A DNA stretch of 64,000 bases, taken from the NCBI GenBank assembly GCA_948567375.1, contig OX419755.1:79936218-80000217 (forward strand), given 5' to 3'. The notes below the pieces were generated by a model. It saw nothing but the letters and a program-made list of their open reading frames with translations. It made no database searches and had not been told where the DNA came from. Source of the DNA: Lunularia cruciata (Eukaryota > Streptophyta > Marchantiopsida > Lunulariales > Lunulariaceae). The position numbers were made by a program, and so were the translations under genes. This document shows positions 1 through 10,150 of this stretch, in pieces; positions within the stretch are counted from its first letter, which is position 1, and each line of letters begins with the position of its first letter.

Positions 1-797
1 TTGTTGTAATTGTGAGTCCCAAACTAGTCCAAGACCTCTCTCTTGAAAAGCATGAGAGCTTGGGAAACTCATAAGTGTGGGAAAAGTAGCTCTAGACTAT
101 CTAACTAGGTTCACCACTACCATAAGTGACCTATCAGCAACTACCACAGTTTGAGATTGACGCCCAACATCCAAGATGTCATCAACAATGATGTGGTCTA
201 GTTGCTAAATCCTATCATAAGCACACTATAAAACCTCTCTAGGTAAGAGGTTTGTTCACCAAAGATGAAGACAATGAGCCCATGATCCTACTTAGGCTGC
301 ATCTAACAATATAGTAGGTCCCATCCAAGAATGATCCTGATGTGTACTCACCACCACTTTGGTGTGAGAATCACCCATCAAAGGAACATTCTCTAAAAGG
401 TAAGCTGGAGAAACAAATTGATGGACCTGGAGATGTCAAAGTATAGGTAACATCTCCCAAAACACACCAGAATGGGGATCTTGAAGACCCAAACCTTGGC
501 CATATCCCTGGTATGGCCATCCAAAAATTAACAAATGAAAAGGCCTATGTATCTCCAAATCATACGCCCCCAATAAGGAAATATCTGCTAATAGTGCCTT
601 TTGATAACCCTTGACTGCTGACATTAGTAATAACTCAAGATATCAATAGGCCAAGTGTGCCACATGATGGAGAGAGACTCATCTAGTCATCTCATCTCTC
701 TCCACATACAAGTACCTCTATACTCGTATACCCTCCTATATACTACAACTAGTCTAGTGCTAATCTCACCAAACAACTCTTATAGACATACTCCCTT
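1..797 (-). mobile_element. Left part of degenerate host retroelement B
   Basis: This AT-rich sequence has no long open frame. It is the left flank of the target site of the chromovirus at 798-6357, because the 5-bp duplication CCCTT lies at 793-797 and 6358-6362. It is therefore the same original sequence as 6358 onward, most likely the downstream part of the minus-strand element whose gag lies at 7-9.2 kb. No RT, RNase H or integrase motif could be read here. The assignment rests only on continuity across the insertion. Confidence 0.4.
793..797. repeat. Target-site duplication, left copy (CCCTT)
   Basis: CCCTT directly abuts the left LTR and is repeated at 6358-6362 beside the right LTR, as expected for integrase-mediated insertion of a Ty3/gypsy element. 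Confidence 0.85.
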
Positions 798-1208
798 TGT
801 AGAAGACCAAATCCGAGGAGAGAAATAAAAGAATGGAAACTCACATTGGGACATTTGAATGAGGGAAAACTCCAAATGCCTAGCATGAGCTTTGGCTTTG
901 GTATTTATAGGTAGCATACAAGGCCCTTGAGAAGCTTCTCAAGAAGCTTCCTTGAGCCGCTTTCTTAGAGTGCAAGCCGAGTTAACTAGGAAGCTTCTCA
1001 AAAAGCTTCCTTCTAGAAGCCACCTATTTGGCGTGCAAGCTAAGCTAGTTAGAAGCTTCTAGAAGCTACCTGCTTGGAGTGCAAGTTAACTAGTTGGGAA
1101 GCTTCCCAAGAAGCTTTTTAGATGCTTTTGGAATATTCTAGGCTAATTTGGCTTATTCTCTACTTCATTAGCCTTACTAACTATGTCACTAAACTCCATA
1201 TTGTTACA
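798..1208 (-). repeat. 3' LTR of chromovirus
   Basis: This is the 411-bp direct repeat partner of 5946-6357. It contains a run of AAGCTT-centred palindromes (931-1118) followed, in element sense, by a TATAAATA box at 909-902. This copy keeps the TATA box that is altered in the other LTR. Confidence 0.93.
902..1118 (-). promoter_or_regulatory. LTR promoter: GAAnnTTC cluster plus TATA box
   Basis: In element sense the U3 carries at least five GAAnnTTC blocks (1105-1098, 1059-1052, 997-990, 950-943, 938-931). One of them extends to GAAGCTTCTAGAA (1052-1064), a three-unit inverted array matching the heat-shock element pattern. About 21 bp further downstream lies TATAAATA (909-902). The order and spacing look like a promoter with upstream activator sites. 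That heat-shock factors bind here is inference; the palindromes could also be a family-specific repeat. Confidence 0.55.
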
Positions 1209-1220
1209 TATTCCCCCACC
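1209..1220 (-). other. Polypurine tract
   Basis: The minus strand reads GGTGGGGGAATA directly before the 3' LTR. This is the position and composition expected for the plus-strand DNA priming site. Confidence 0.7.
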
Positions 1221-1543
1221 GCTAGTTGGTGACGTCCTCATTGCTATTGAAGCTTCAAACTCATGGATGGCCATTTGTGCATTGTGGAGGTGAGAAAGAG
1301 GTTCCCATGTAGCATCATGAAGGAGGTACCTTTTCCAAAGGACCTTGTACTCCGTATGGTGGAGGCGTCCTTGTTGGATGTAGCGACATGCAAGGATACA
1401 ATCAACTTCATACTCCTCATGATCATTGATAGGGATAGGGGGAGGAGGAGGTTGGACTCAAGAGGAGAAAGAAGAGGGGTTAGGAACAAAGGTTTCAACT
1501 TGGAAACATGAAAGACAGGATGGATGCGCATATGACAAGGCAA
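1221..1543 (-). pseudogene. Integrase C-terminus with chromodomain
   Basis: The first part (1543 to about 1430) reads [11 protein letters not shown], the usual integrase C-terminal motif before a chromodomain. After a frame change, about 1410-1221 reads a chromodomain: EYEVDCIL, then EYKVLWKRY, then ATWEPLSHL, with aromatic residues at the histone-tail cage positions. In chromoviruses this module is thought to steer integration toward marked chromatin. The frameshift between the two parts suggests decay or a sequencing error. Confidence 0.8.
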
Positions 1544-1729
1544 GGCAAGTCGATAAGCAACAAGAGAGACAATTTGGGTGACATCAAAAGGTCCTATCTA
1601 ATTAGAGGCAAGTTTATGAACTTGGGTATTAAGAGGGAAGGTTAGATTACTAGAGGATAACATAACTTTATCACCAACTTCAAAGATGAGATCACGACAA
1701 TGATAGTCCGCATATTGTTTTTGACGATT

Positions 1730-2560
1730 CTAAGCAACAAGGAGGTGAGATTTGGCATGTTGGAGAGATTCAGAGATGGTGGTCAAGGAGGTTGAATTAT
1801 GGAGGACTTGAGATGGAGGAGGAGCAAGAAGAGAATTTCGGACAAGTGGATCTTGGCCAAAATTGAGAAAGAAAGGAGAGAATCCAATGCTTGCCTGTTT
1901 AGAATTATTGTATGCAAACTCCGTAGCTGCAAGACATTGATCCCAATTGATATGGTGAATGTTGACAAAGGCACAAAGCATATCTTCCAAGGTGCGATTT
2001 GTACATTCAGTTTGTCCATCAGTTTGAGGGTGATAGGCTATGGACAAAGCAAGCTTGGTGCCAAGTAGTTGGAAGAGTGCTTGCCAAAACTTTCCGGTGA
2101 AGTGAGGATCACGGTCGGAGATGAGTACACGTAGCATCCCATGATGTTTGAAGACATTATCAAAGTAGAGTTGCGACAAGGTTGGACAATCTACAGTATC
2201 AACAGTTGGTGCCAAATGGATTTGCTTACTAAGCTTATCCACAAACACCACAATTGTTGTATGACCTTGTTGTGTCTTGGGTAAGGAGGTGATGTGATCT
2301 AAGCTCACATGTTCCCAACAAGTAGTTGGAATGGGAAGTGGTTGAAGGAGCCCACTCGGCTTTTGGTTATTGGCCTTGTTACATTGACAACTCTCACACA
2401 ATCAAACAAAGTCCCAAACATCTCGTGTCATGTCGGGCCACCACCATTGGCGTTGGAGGGTGCCCAAGGTCTTATCCACTCCCATGTGACAAGCTATTGG
2501 TAAATCATGGGCTTCTTGAAGGTGCACAAGTCAAAGATCACCTTTGGCTGGAACATAGAT
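1730..2560 (-). pseudogene. Integrase core of chromovirus
   Basis: An open 223-codon frame (2401-1730) starts at the CC half of the zinc finger (CESCQC). It contains the catalytic triad in context: D in SLDHITSLP, D in ISDRDPHFTG, and E in GQTECTNRTLED, followed by the conserved WDQCLAATEFAYNNS block. The HH half of the finger lies just upstream (about 2402-2560) in a disturbed frame. It joins element DNA to the target. The core itself looks intact; the flanking frames are broken. Confidence 0.9.
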
Positions 2561-2675
2561 CTGGTCCGTATGGAATAGAAGGCCTTCCTTGGAGGAGAAG
2601 GTGTTGTACTCCTTGTTGCATGCTGTCAGACGACCATGTACCATTTGGAAGAAGGGATCTTTGTTGTAGAGCTGA

Positions 2676-3210
2676 TCAAAACTTGTTATGGACCTTGGGG
2701 ATTGGGGTCAATTGACTCCGTTGTAATTGCCGCCGTGATGAGAAGAAGAGCCTCCAAATCAGGTTGTCATGATAAAGCATCAAGGATAACGTGGAACTGA
2801 CTTGGTTTGTACTCAAGTTTGATGTCAAATAATTGGAGTTGCTCTTCCCATTGATGATGTCACTCTTCATGTGCTCCAAGTGTGGGGTCTGCAACAATGG
2901 GTTGTGATTAGTTTGCATGATCACTTGTTTCCCTAAGAGATAATGCTTCCATACCTTGGTGGCATATACCATTGCAAGTTGTTCCCGATCTTGAGCAGAG
3001 TAATTTCTTTCAGCTGTATTTAGTCAACAAGAAACAAAGGCAATGGGATGTAGCCCATTTGGGAATTCCTATTGCAACATAGCTCCAATTGCAAAGTTAG
3101 AAGCATCAAAATCAACCACACAAGGTAGTTGAGGATCATATGGTTGAAGAATGGGTCTTGAAGACACCATATGCTTTAACTTCTGGAATGCTTCTTCATG
3201 TTTGGTGGTT
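2676..3210 (-). pseudogene. RNase H fragment of chromovirus
   Basis: The frame 2972-2676 reads VYATKVWKHYLLG and then MQTNHNPLL, matching the Ty3/gypsy RNase H pattern in which the second motif normally contains TDH; here it is TNH. The N-terminal part (about 2973-3210) is out of frame or interrupted. The enzyme would degrade RNA in RNA-DNA hybrids during reverse transcription. Confidence 0.8.
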
Positions 3211-3212
3211 CA

Positions 3213-4202
3213 CTAGAAGCTTGAGTTCTTTCCTAAGAGGTAAGTCAATGGTGCAACCACATGAGCATAATAGTGGATCAACCATTGGTAAAAGTTGGCT
3301 AATCCATTGAATGCCCATACTTCTGTAACATCTTTTGGGGTAGGCCAATCAGTAATGGCCTTGATCTTCTCTTCTTTCATCTTGATCCCCTCTGAGGAGA
3401 TCTTATGCCCCAAGAAGGTAACCTCCTTCTGCCAAAAGGCACACTTCAACTTCTTGCAGTCAAATTTCCATTGTCGTAGTCGTCTTAGGACTTCTCGTAC
3501 ATGATTCATGTGTTCTACCTCTATCTTGCTATAGATTAAGATATCATCCAATAACACCACCATGGACTGATCTAATAGTCCATCCAACACCCGATGCATC
3601 TGATTCATGAAGACTGTTGGAGCATTAGTGAGTTTGAAAGGTAGAACTCTCCACTCAAAATGCCCATAGCTTGCACGAAAGGTAATCTTTTTCACATCCT
3701 CTCTATCAATAGGAATTTTCCAATAGCCGCTACAACAATCCAACTTGGAAAAGTAGCGTGCTCCACTTAGTTGATCAAGCAAGTGATCAATCCGAGACAA
3801 GGGATATGCATTCTTCATGGTTTGCTTATTGAGCCCATGCTAATCAATACAAAAACAAAGTCCTCCATCCTTCTTTGGAACAAATAGTATCGGTACTCCA
3901 AAAGGAGAGGTACTATGTTGTATGAAGTCCTTCTCCAACAACTCTATAAGTGTTGTTTGAAACTCCTCCAACTCCTTTGGTGAGAGCCAATAGATCAGTC
4001 TACTCACTAGAGTACTCCTTGGCAATAACTCAATCTCAAAGGGCATACCTCGATCAGAGTGTAATCCCTTTGGCAGATAATCCAGAAACACGTCCGCAAA
4101 CTCCTTAACTATCCAATCAACCATTGCTTGATGAGACTCTTGGCCCTCTATAGATTGTTTTTGTGCAATCCACACTGCAAATATAGACTTATCTTCCTCC
4201 AA
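3213..4202 (-). pseudogene. Reverse transcriptase of chromovirus
   Basis: Two frames (4202-3840 and 3818-3213) are the same reading frame, separated by a TAG at 3843-3841 in the fingers region just after LCFCID. Recognisable blocks in order are PFGVPILFVPKKDGG, DHLLDQLSGARYFSKLD, FEWRVLPFKLTNAP, the catalytic LLDDILIYS (usually YVDD or FIDD), and VTFLGHKISSEGI. The Y/F-to-L change before x-DD and the stop argue for loss of function. The frame ends at a stop after GKNSSF, before RNase H. Confidence 0.9.
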
Positions 4203-4406
4203 AGCTTGCTCCCTAGTTGCCTTCTTGGCAAACTTCCTATCTTGGGACTCATCTCCCTTCCAGGTTTGCTCTATGGCTACCTTCTCGACAAATTTCCCAT
4301 CTTGGGACTGACTATTCTTAGGTGTCTTACTCAGAGGTGCTAGACAACCTAATTGGAAATTCCTACCTTGGTGTTGTATTTGAATTTGGCGTCGGGTCCA
4401 ATCAAA

Positions 4407-4745
4407 TCAAACCTTATGATGTTCAAGCCAAGGTAGACCCAAAATGATATCATAGTGTAGAGGTGCCACTACAAACCTCATACACTTCAAATACTCCTCC
4501 CCAATCTTGAAGGTAACAGGATGCAAGGTGCGGAATGCAAAACCCTTTCTACCATTTGCTATCATCAAACTACTTCCAACCACTGGCTTGATAAGAATAC
4601 CCAATTCCTTTGCTACTTGCATAGACATGCAATTCTTTGAATTTCCAAAATCAACCAAAATCCTATAACCCCAATAAGATATCATACCTTGCAAGTGGAG
4701 CAAACTTGCATAGGTCAAGCTTTCAATCCCATTGGAACTAATCAA
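4407..4745 (-). pseudogene. Aspartic protease of chromovirus
   Basis: This 112-codon frame reads ILVDFGNSKNCMS, where family members have D-S-G-A/S around the catalytic Asp, and ends with DIILGLPWLEHH, the conserved flap-to-C-terminal signature. The protease matures the Gag-Pol polyprotein. Substitution of the Ser-Gly after the catalytic Asp (D-F-G) suggests it is no longer active. It lies between gag and RT as expected for Ty3/gypsy. Confidence 0.85.
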
Positions 4746-5700
4746 GCTCCCAATAGGCGGCTTGAAATGTCCTACTAGGATTCCTTGTTTCCCTAATCAT
4801 TCCGCTCCACAACCTCCACCTAGGCAACTTGTTGAGGTCATCCATTCTTGAGTGGACATTCAATAATGCAATGCCCTAATTGGTGACAATAAAAACAACC
4901 ACCATTTTATCACAATTTCTCTCTATCTACCGTGCTAAGTGGTCTTCGTTGAATGGCATCAATCTCCATTGATGTTGGTTCCTCCACTTGTGTGTAGTGC
5001 ATTGGTAGGCTCTATGGAGGTCAAGGTCGAGACCAAGTTGTTGCCACCAATGAATCAAAATGTTTAGCCAACCACATGGCTTCCTCCAAGTGTTGTGGCT
5101 CTTGCATGGTTATCTCTAATTTGGTTCTTGCCTTCAAGCCCCTCACAAATCAAGTCAAAACTTCACCTTCCAATATATCTAAGATTTTCATGATGGTGTT
5201 TTGGAACTGCGTGATGTAGCTTCTTATAGAGCCAATCTATTTCAACTCTGCAAACTTATCCCGTGCAGCTCGTGTGACATTTATAGCTTGGAACCGACTG
5301 ATTATTGCACTCTTGAATTTTGCCCATGTCAAGATTGGTGCAACAATTTGTCGTTCAGCTTGCTCTACTTGGAATCTCCACCATAGCTTTGCTACTCTAT
5401 CCAATTGGCTAGAAGCCAAGAGAATCTATTTTTGCTCATCTTATAGACTGGTAGTTTCAAAATAACGTTCACAATCAAACACAAAATTCTCCACTGCACC
5501 CAGAAGATTCTTGCCTTCAAATACCTTAGGTTTAGGGAATATGATCCGATCTTCTCCTTCTCAAATTGGTACTCTCTCCACTTGCTCTTATCGTTGAAGA
5601 TCTCATTCATCCAACAATCAAGTAAGGTGCTCGATTTGTTGCTGCATAGCAAAGATATTATCAGGTATTTCCGTCATAGTTGCTACTCTATCACACCATT
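4746..5700 (-). pseudogene. Gag of chromovirus with zinc knuckle
   Basis: The frame 5419-5237 reads AKLWWRFQVEQAE, LTWAKFKSAI and ARDKFAELK, a match to the retrotransposon gag domain. A CX2CX4HX4C knuckle (CFYCHQLGHCIIEC) lies at about 4899-4858. Several frame changes separate the pieces. Gag forms the particle and binds element RNA. Confidence 0.8.
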
Positions 5701-5932
5701 CCCAATCTATCTAATTTATTAACACATAGAAACAACACGTCCACCATTCTCCATAAGTTACAACTGGAAGCACCAAGGGTTCCTCAGATATGGTGATCAT
5801 ATGTAGAAAATCTTGTCCAAAGTGCGAGGTGATGAATTGTGTGAAACTATGCTTGGGTAGTATTTGGATGCAATCCCAATGGTTTGGTGGAAGTGGATTT
5901 GGTGGTCCATTAATTCCATCCATCCCATTCTT

Positions 5933-5945
5933 GCTTTGATACCAA
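5933..5945 (-). other. Primer binding site, initiator tRNA-Met type
   Basis: Immediately inside the 5' LTR the minus strand reads TTGGTATCAAAGC. This is one base off the common plant PBS TGGTATCAGAGC, which pairs with the 3' end of initiator tRNA-Met. Confidence 0.85.
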
Positions 5946-6357
5946 TGTAAAAGACCAAATCCGAGGAGAGAAATAGGAGAATGGAAACTCACATTGGGAC
6001 ACTTAAGTGAGAGAAAACTCCAAATGCCTAGCATGAGCTTTGGCTTTGGTATTTGTAGGTAGCATACAAGGCCCTTGAGAAGCTTCTCAAGAAGCTTCCT
6101 TGAGCCGCTTTCTTAGAGTGCAAGCCAAGTTAACTAGGAAGCTTCTCAAGGAAACTTCTTTCTAGAAGTCGCCTACTTGGCGTGCAAGCTAAGCTAGTTC
6201 AAAGCTTCTAGAAGCTACCTATTTGGAGCACAAGTTAACTAGTTGGGAAGCTTCCCAAGAAGCTTCCTAGATGCTTTTGGAATATTCTAGGCTAATTTGG
6301 CTTATTCTCTACTTCATTAGCCTTACTAACTATGTCGCTAAACTCCATATTATTACA
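5946..6357 (-). repeat. 5' LTR of chromovirus
   Basis: This is the 412-bp partner of 798-1208 and would be the promoter LTR of the element. The GAAGCTTC palindromes are retained (for example 6079-6086 and 6091-6098). The TATA box has changed to TACAAATA at 6057-6050. Confidence 0.93.
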
Positions 6358-6362
6358 CCCTT
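6358..6362. repeat. Target-site duplication, right copy (CCCTT)
   Basis: This is the right-hand copy of the 5-bp duplication at 793-797. Confidence 0.85.
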
Positions 6363-9183
6363 TATTGGATACTGCTAAGCAATGAGTGTGGTATCTAGAG
6401 GTGTCAAAGTAATCAACTCTAGAGGCTCATCCTCACAATCATCTCCTAGTTGTACAAAGGCTCCACTCCAAGCTTATTGCACCAACCAATCTGCATGCTA
6501 TTGTAATGTCTCCTCTAAACTCCACAATGAGACATCCAAGGTGGATGGAACAATCCCACTCGTACTCCAAATCTGAGTGATCTCCTCTGGTACTAAAGTA
6601 TCCTCTACATGGGCATTACCCTCCAATAAATTACCAAGCCAAGTAACAACACCACTAAAAGCTGAAATTGATGTTGTTATGGTCGTGGACTATAGTGAGC
6701 CAAGACTGCCACTACTGAAGCATACTAGTAGGTGACATACTCATCCCTCACCAAAGTGCCAACTTGGTCTATAGGAGGTTGTCTCTTCCTAATAGTCAAT
6801 ATTGAAACCCATGGGGTATAGCACTACTCCACCAACTAACACATCATATGACTCAACTATTGTTGCAATAGCTTGAGCTCTCACCACCAAGCTATCAATC
6901 GGGTGACTAGGCTGAACTTGGACAACAAGATCCCCACGTGTGATGTACTATGTCAAACCACCACCTAGAGATGTCTAGATCTAAAATAGACACCTCTCTA
7001 TATTGGTCTTTTGTAATGCTAGACCAACAATTGCAGCCTTCCCCAACATAAGGGGCTACTACCCAGAGTCTAATAAGACTCTTTTTGGTGTATAGACCTT
7101 CCTTAAAGGTCCCACCAAATGGAAAATTCCCCTTTGGTCATCCAATAGGACAAAACCAAGTGTGAACCGCACTCTCTCAAAGGCCAATCTAGCTGGCAAC
7201 TCCTCCAATCTAGCCACTGTTGCTTGGCATAAACCATTGGTTGCGGAGTGGATCCCATGTTCCTCAACCAAGTTAGCTCTACTATCAACCACCTCTGCTC
7301 TAGTAGTAGGAACCACATCATCACTACTCTCACAAAGCATGGTAGCTAATCTGAACACTAGGGCCGGGTCAACTCCTAATATGCACATGTCACTAGCTGA
7401 AAATAAAGGATAGCACATAATCAATTGAGTCGCACCCAACATTATGCTAGACTTAGTTTGTGTAGTAGTAGGTGGTGGATTAGTAGGTTGTCTATCATGC
7501 ACCCCATCACCACCTACCACACCTGCACTAGAACGTCTACGAGCCCTAGATGATGTCTATAAGGCCTCAGAGAGTGTGTAAGACTAGGGAAGTCTGACTT
7601 GTCTCCTAACCTCTCCTCTCTGTGGGTTCCAACTCCACTAATGATCTTCTAGGCTCTAGCGTACATACTACACTCCTAGTCATTACTGCAGATGCATCTA
7701 CCTATGTTGCTCCGCACATGAAGTCCGAAGCATTCCTTCCATCCCTTCCATCCTTTTCACCAACATATGAGGTGGAAGCCTCAACACGTAAATCTGATCT
7801 CCTTTGAGCAATGGCCATGCTAGCCAATCTCTGCTCCAATCACTCAATGCGAGTAGCCATGGTTTTATCAGAAGTAAGGGCGGGTATTGCACCTCTACTA
7901 GGTGTAGATCCTCTACCACCACCTTGTCCTTTATGAATTGAAGCTCCTCTACTACCTGCCTTAGCAGCCCTACCACTCCTTAACTCCGAGTGTAGATCAA
8001 AGCACCGGTCACCAGTGTGACCAAATCTATGGCAATTCTCACATTGCCTCTATGTTAGCTATGATGCACTAGAGGTATTAGGTCCATTGCCTTAAGCGCA
8101 GTCTCTCTTATAGTGAGGTCCACCACAAGTCCAACAAGCAACACCACTACTCATTGGCTGCTGTTGACCCAAAAATGAAGGTAAGAGTCTAGCTCTACTA
8201 GGCTCTCCACTTGCTCCATAGGATCTGGGCTGTCCACCCTATCCTTGAAAACCAATTGGGCGTAGTGTACTCTATTGCACTCTAGAAGAAGTCACAACTA
8301 TGGATGAGGTATCCCTACCAAATCTAGATGTCACCACTCTCTCTTCCACCATGTTGAGCTCAATACACTCAGCCAAACCACAGACCACTACCAAAGTGGG
8401 CAAAGTAGCCTATAAACATGTAGCATCACAAACTCTACGTTGTAACTCCTTGTCTAGTATCCCATACCAAAACTAGATTGCTTGGGCCTTAGTAACTCCT
8501 TGAGTGAAACTAATCAATTGCCTCATGTGAGTGTATGCCTTGCATAGGCTCTCACTAGCCTTGTGCTGGAGCATGCAAGCTCATTAGCTTATTAGTCCAC
8601 ACTCCTTGGTAGTTCTACCTCAAACACTGGAAGAACTCTACCATGGAATTAAGCCTCGATATCACACCTTCCTATAGCGGTACCTCCACTCATAGTAGCA
8701 CTATCTCCAGCTAGTGCACATCCACTAGCTCCACCAATGTTGCTTGAGCTAGAACTCGTGGGTATCATTGATCTACTCATGGCAACCAAGTTTGAAGTGA
8801 TAGGGACATAGTTTGGAGACTAATATTGTCTCCATAACTCAATCTCCTCCAAGTAAGCTCTCCTGAATTTATGGTAATCGTCCATTGGCGGACACTCCAA
8901 ATACTAAAAAAACCCCTTCCATGCCATGAAGAGTGTGAACAAAGTTGGGTTCCGCATCTGTTGCAGATCACACCAACTATTGAACTCCTGGATGAAGTCA
9001 TCCAACTCAATAATACCCACTATACCAGAGTAATGCCTAGGGCCTTTGGAGGACTCATAAATCTTGTTCATGTCCCACAACAACGGTGCGGACACACCAA
9101 GTGCACTCTCAACTGAATCAACTCTTGGGTCAAACTCCAACTCAAAGTCAATCTACTCTCTCACTAGGACTTGAAATACAAGT
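6363..9183 (-). pseudogene. Gag region of older retroelement B
   Basis: The frame opening at 9140 starts 44 bases inside a PBS-like site. It is followed by broken frames down to about 7059 (153 codons at 7520-7059). Two zinc knuckles sit in the middle: CENCHRFGHTGDRC (about 8044-8003) and CWTCGGPHYKRDC (about 8139-8098). The spacing and doubled knuckles fit an LTR-retrotransposon nucleocapsid. No protease or RT was read before the chromovirus insertion. The family is not certain; Ty3/gypsy is the likelier choice from the tRNA-Met-type PBS and knuckle form. Confidence 0.65.
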
Positions 9184-9191
9184 TGATACCA
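9184..9191 (-). other. Primer binding site of element B
   Basis: The minus strand reads TGGTATCA, the first eight bases of the initiator tRNA-Met PBS, just upstream of the gag frame at 9140. It marks the inner edge of the 5' LTR, which would extend rightward. Confidence 0.5.
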
Positions 9192-10150
9192 AGCACCACT
9201 CCAAGTAAACCCATTGTGTATTGCAAGGCTAACTCCTCTGGAATCCCCAAAGAACTCTGTCGTGACAAGTAACCGCAAACCACCAACCGCAAATTGCAAT
9301 TACCCCTCCAAGTGCCAACACTACCAACCAAGCACCACCAAGTGCCAACACCACCAACCAAGCACCACCAAGTGCCAACCCTAACGGAACACTACCCACT
9401 AATGTAACTCTAACTAAGACAACTATACTAGGAGAAAGGATGACCTATAACTAATCATCACAACACGCACTCTCATGGTCTATAAGTCATCACTTTTGGC
9501 CTCATTAGAGAGAAACATAGATAGTTTGATTGGCCATCACACCAGCCTCACTATTGAGAGCACACTAGAGCACCAACACTCTAAATTTAGGGCACCTCAC
9601 ACAAATACGGTGCACAAACAAGAAGTAGAGAATGGAGGGGGTCCAATCACAAGAAGGCTAAACAAAAACCCTCCATCTCATAAAGCAACACCGGATTGAC
9701 TCTATCACCATTTGGCATTTGACATAATCGGAGTACCGATTTGCTTCTTGAGTTATGAGGATCTCTAGAGAATGGGATCAAAGTTCTTTCACCAAAATAT
9801 GACGCAAATCCTTCACAAAATCTGACATAAATTTGACGTAAATTTGACATCAAATCCCTTAATTTGGCTGACCACTAAATCCTCCATTGACTCTTCTTTT
9901 GAGCCAAATTGGAAAAATCAGTGTTGTCTAATCTCTAATTCACGGGAGTGGGTTCCCAACTCCACCTTCAATTTCACTTTTTGAGCTCAACTTGCACTAG
10001 ATTGGTCATGTATTCAACTCTTGAGTTCAAAATCACAACTATCATTTGAAATCAACTTTCTCTAGCTCCAAATTTGGCCAGTGCTTCCATACACAGTCAC
10101 TCTTAGGGAAATTAGAACTACAATCATGGTACCATGATCCACCAGGCTTG
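9192..10150 (-). repeat. Probable 5' LTR of element B
   Basis: This non-coding stretch lies directly outside the PBS. Parts of it (about 9430-9700) resemble 53750-53960 on the same strand, for example CATCACAACA followed by a GGTC/CTGGTCATCAC stretch. That supports a repeated LTR-like sequence. The outer end is undefined because the partner LTR is off the window. Confidence 0.4.
9308..9383. repeat. 30-bp tandem repeat, about 2.5 copies
   Basis: The unit begins CCAAGTGCCAACACYACCAA and continues CCAAGCACCA. Copies are 9308-9337, 9338-9367 and a partial 9368-9383. It lies inside the probable LTR of element B. Confidence 0.8.

Larger units (their letters stand above)
798..6357 (-). mobile_element. 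Ty3/gypsy chromovirus, complete ends, broken genes
   Basis: This is a 5.56 kb LTR retrotransposon on the minus strand. Its LTRs are 798-1208 and 5946-6357, both opening TGTAA in element sense and ending in CA, and a 5-bp target duplication CCCTT flanks it. A PBS resembling initiator tRNA-Met adjoins the 5' LTR, and a G-rich polypurine tract precedes the 3' LTR. The gene order in element sense is gag with zinc knuckle, aspartic protease, RT, RNase H, integrase, chromodomain; this is the Ty3/gypsy order, and the terminal chromodomain places it among chromoviruses. Stops and frameshifts break the polyprotein, so it is probably not autonomous now. The two LTRs differ at about 26 positions by eye, mostly transitions. 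Confidence 0.93.
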
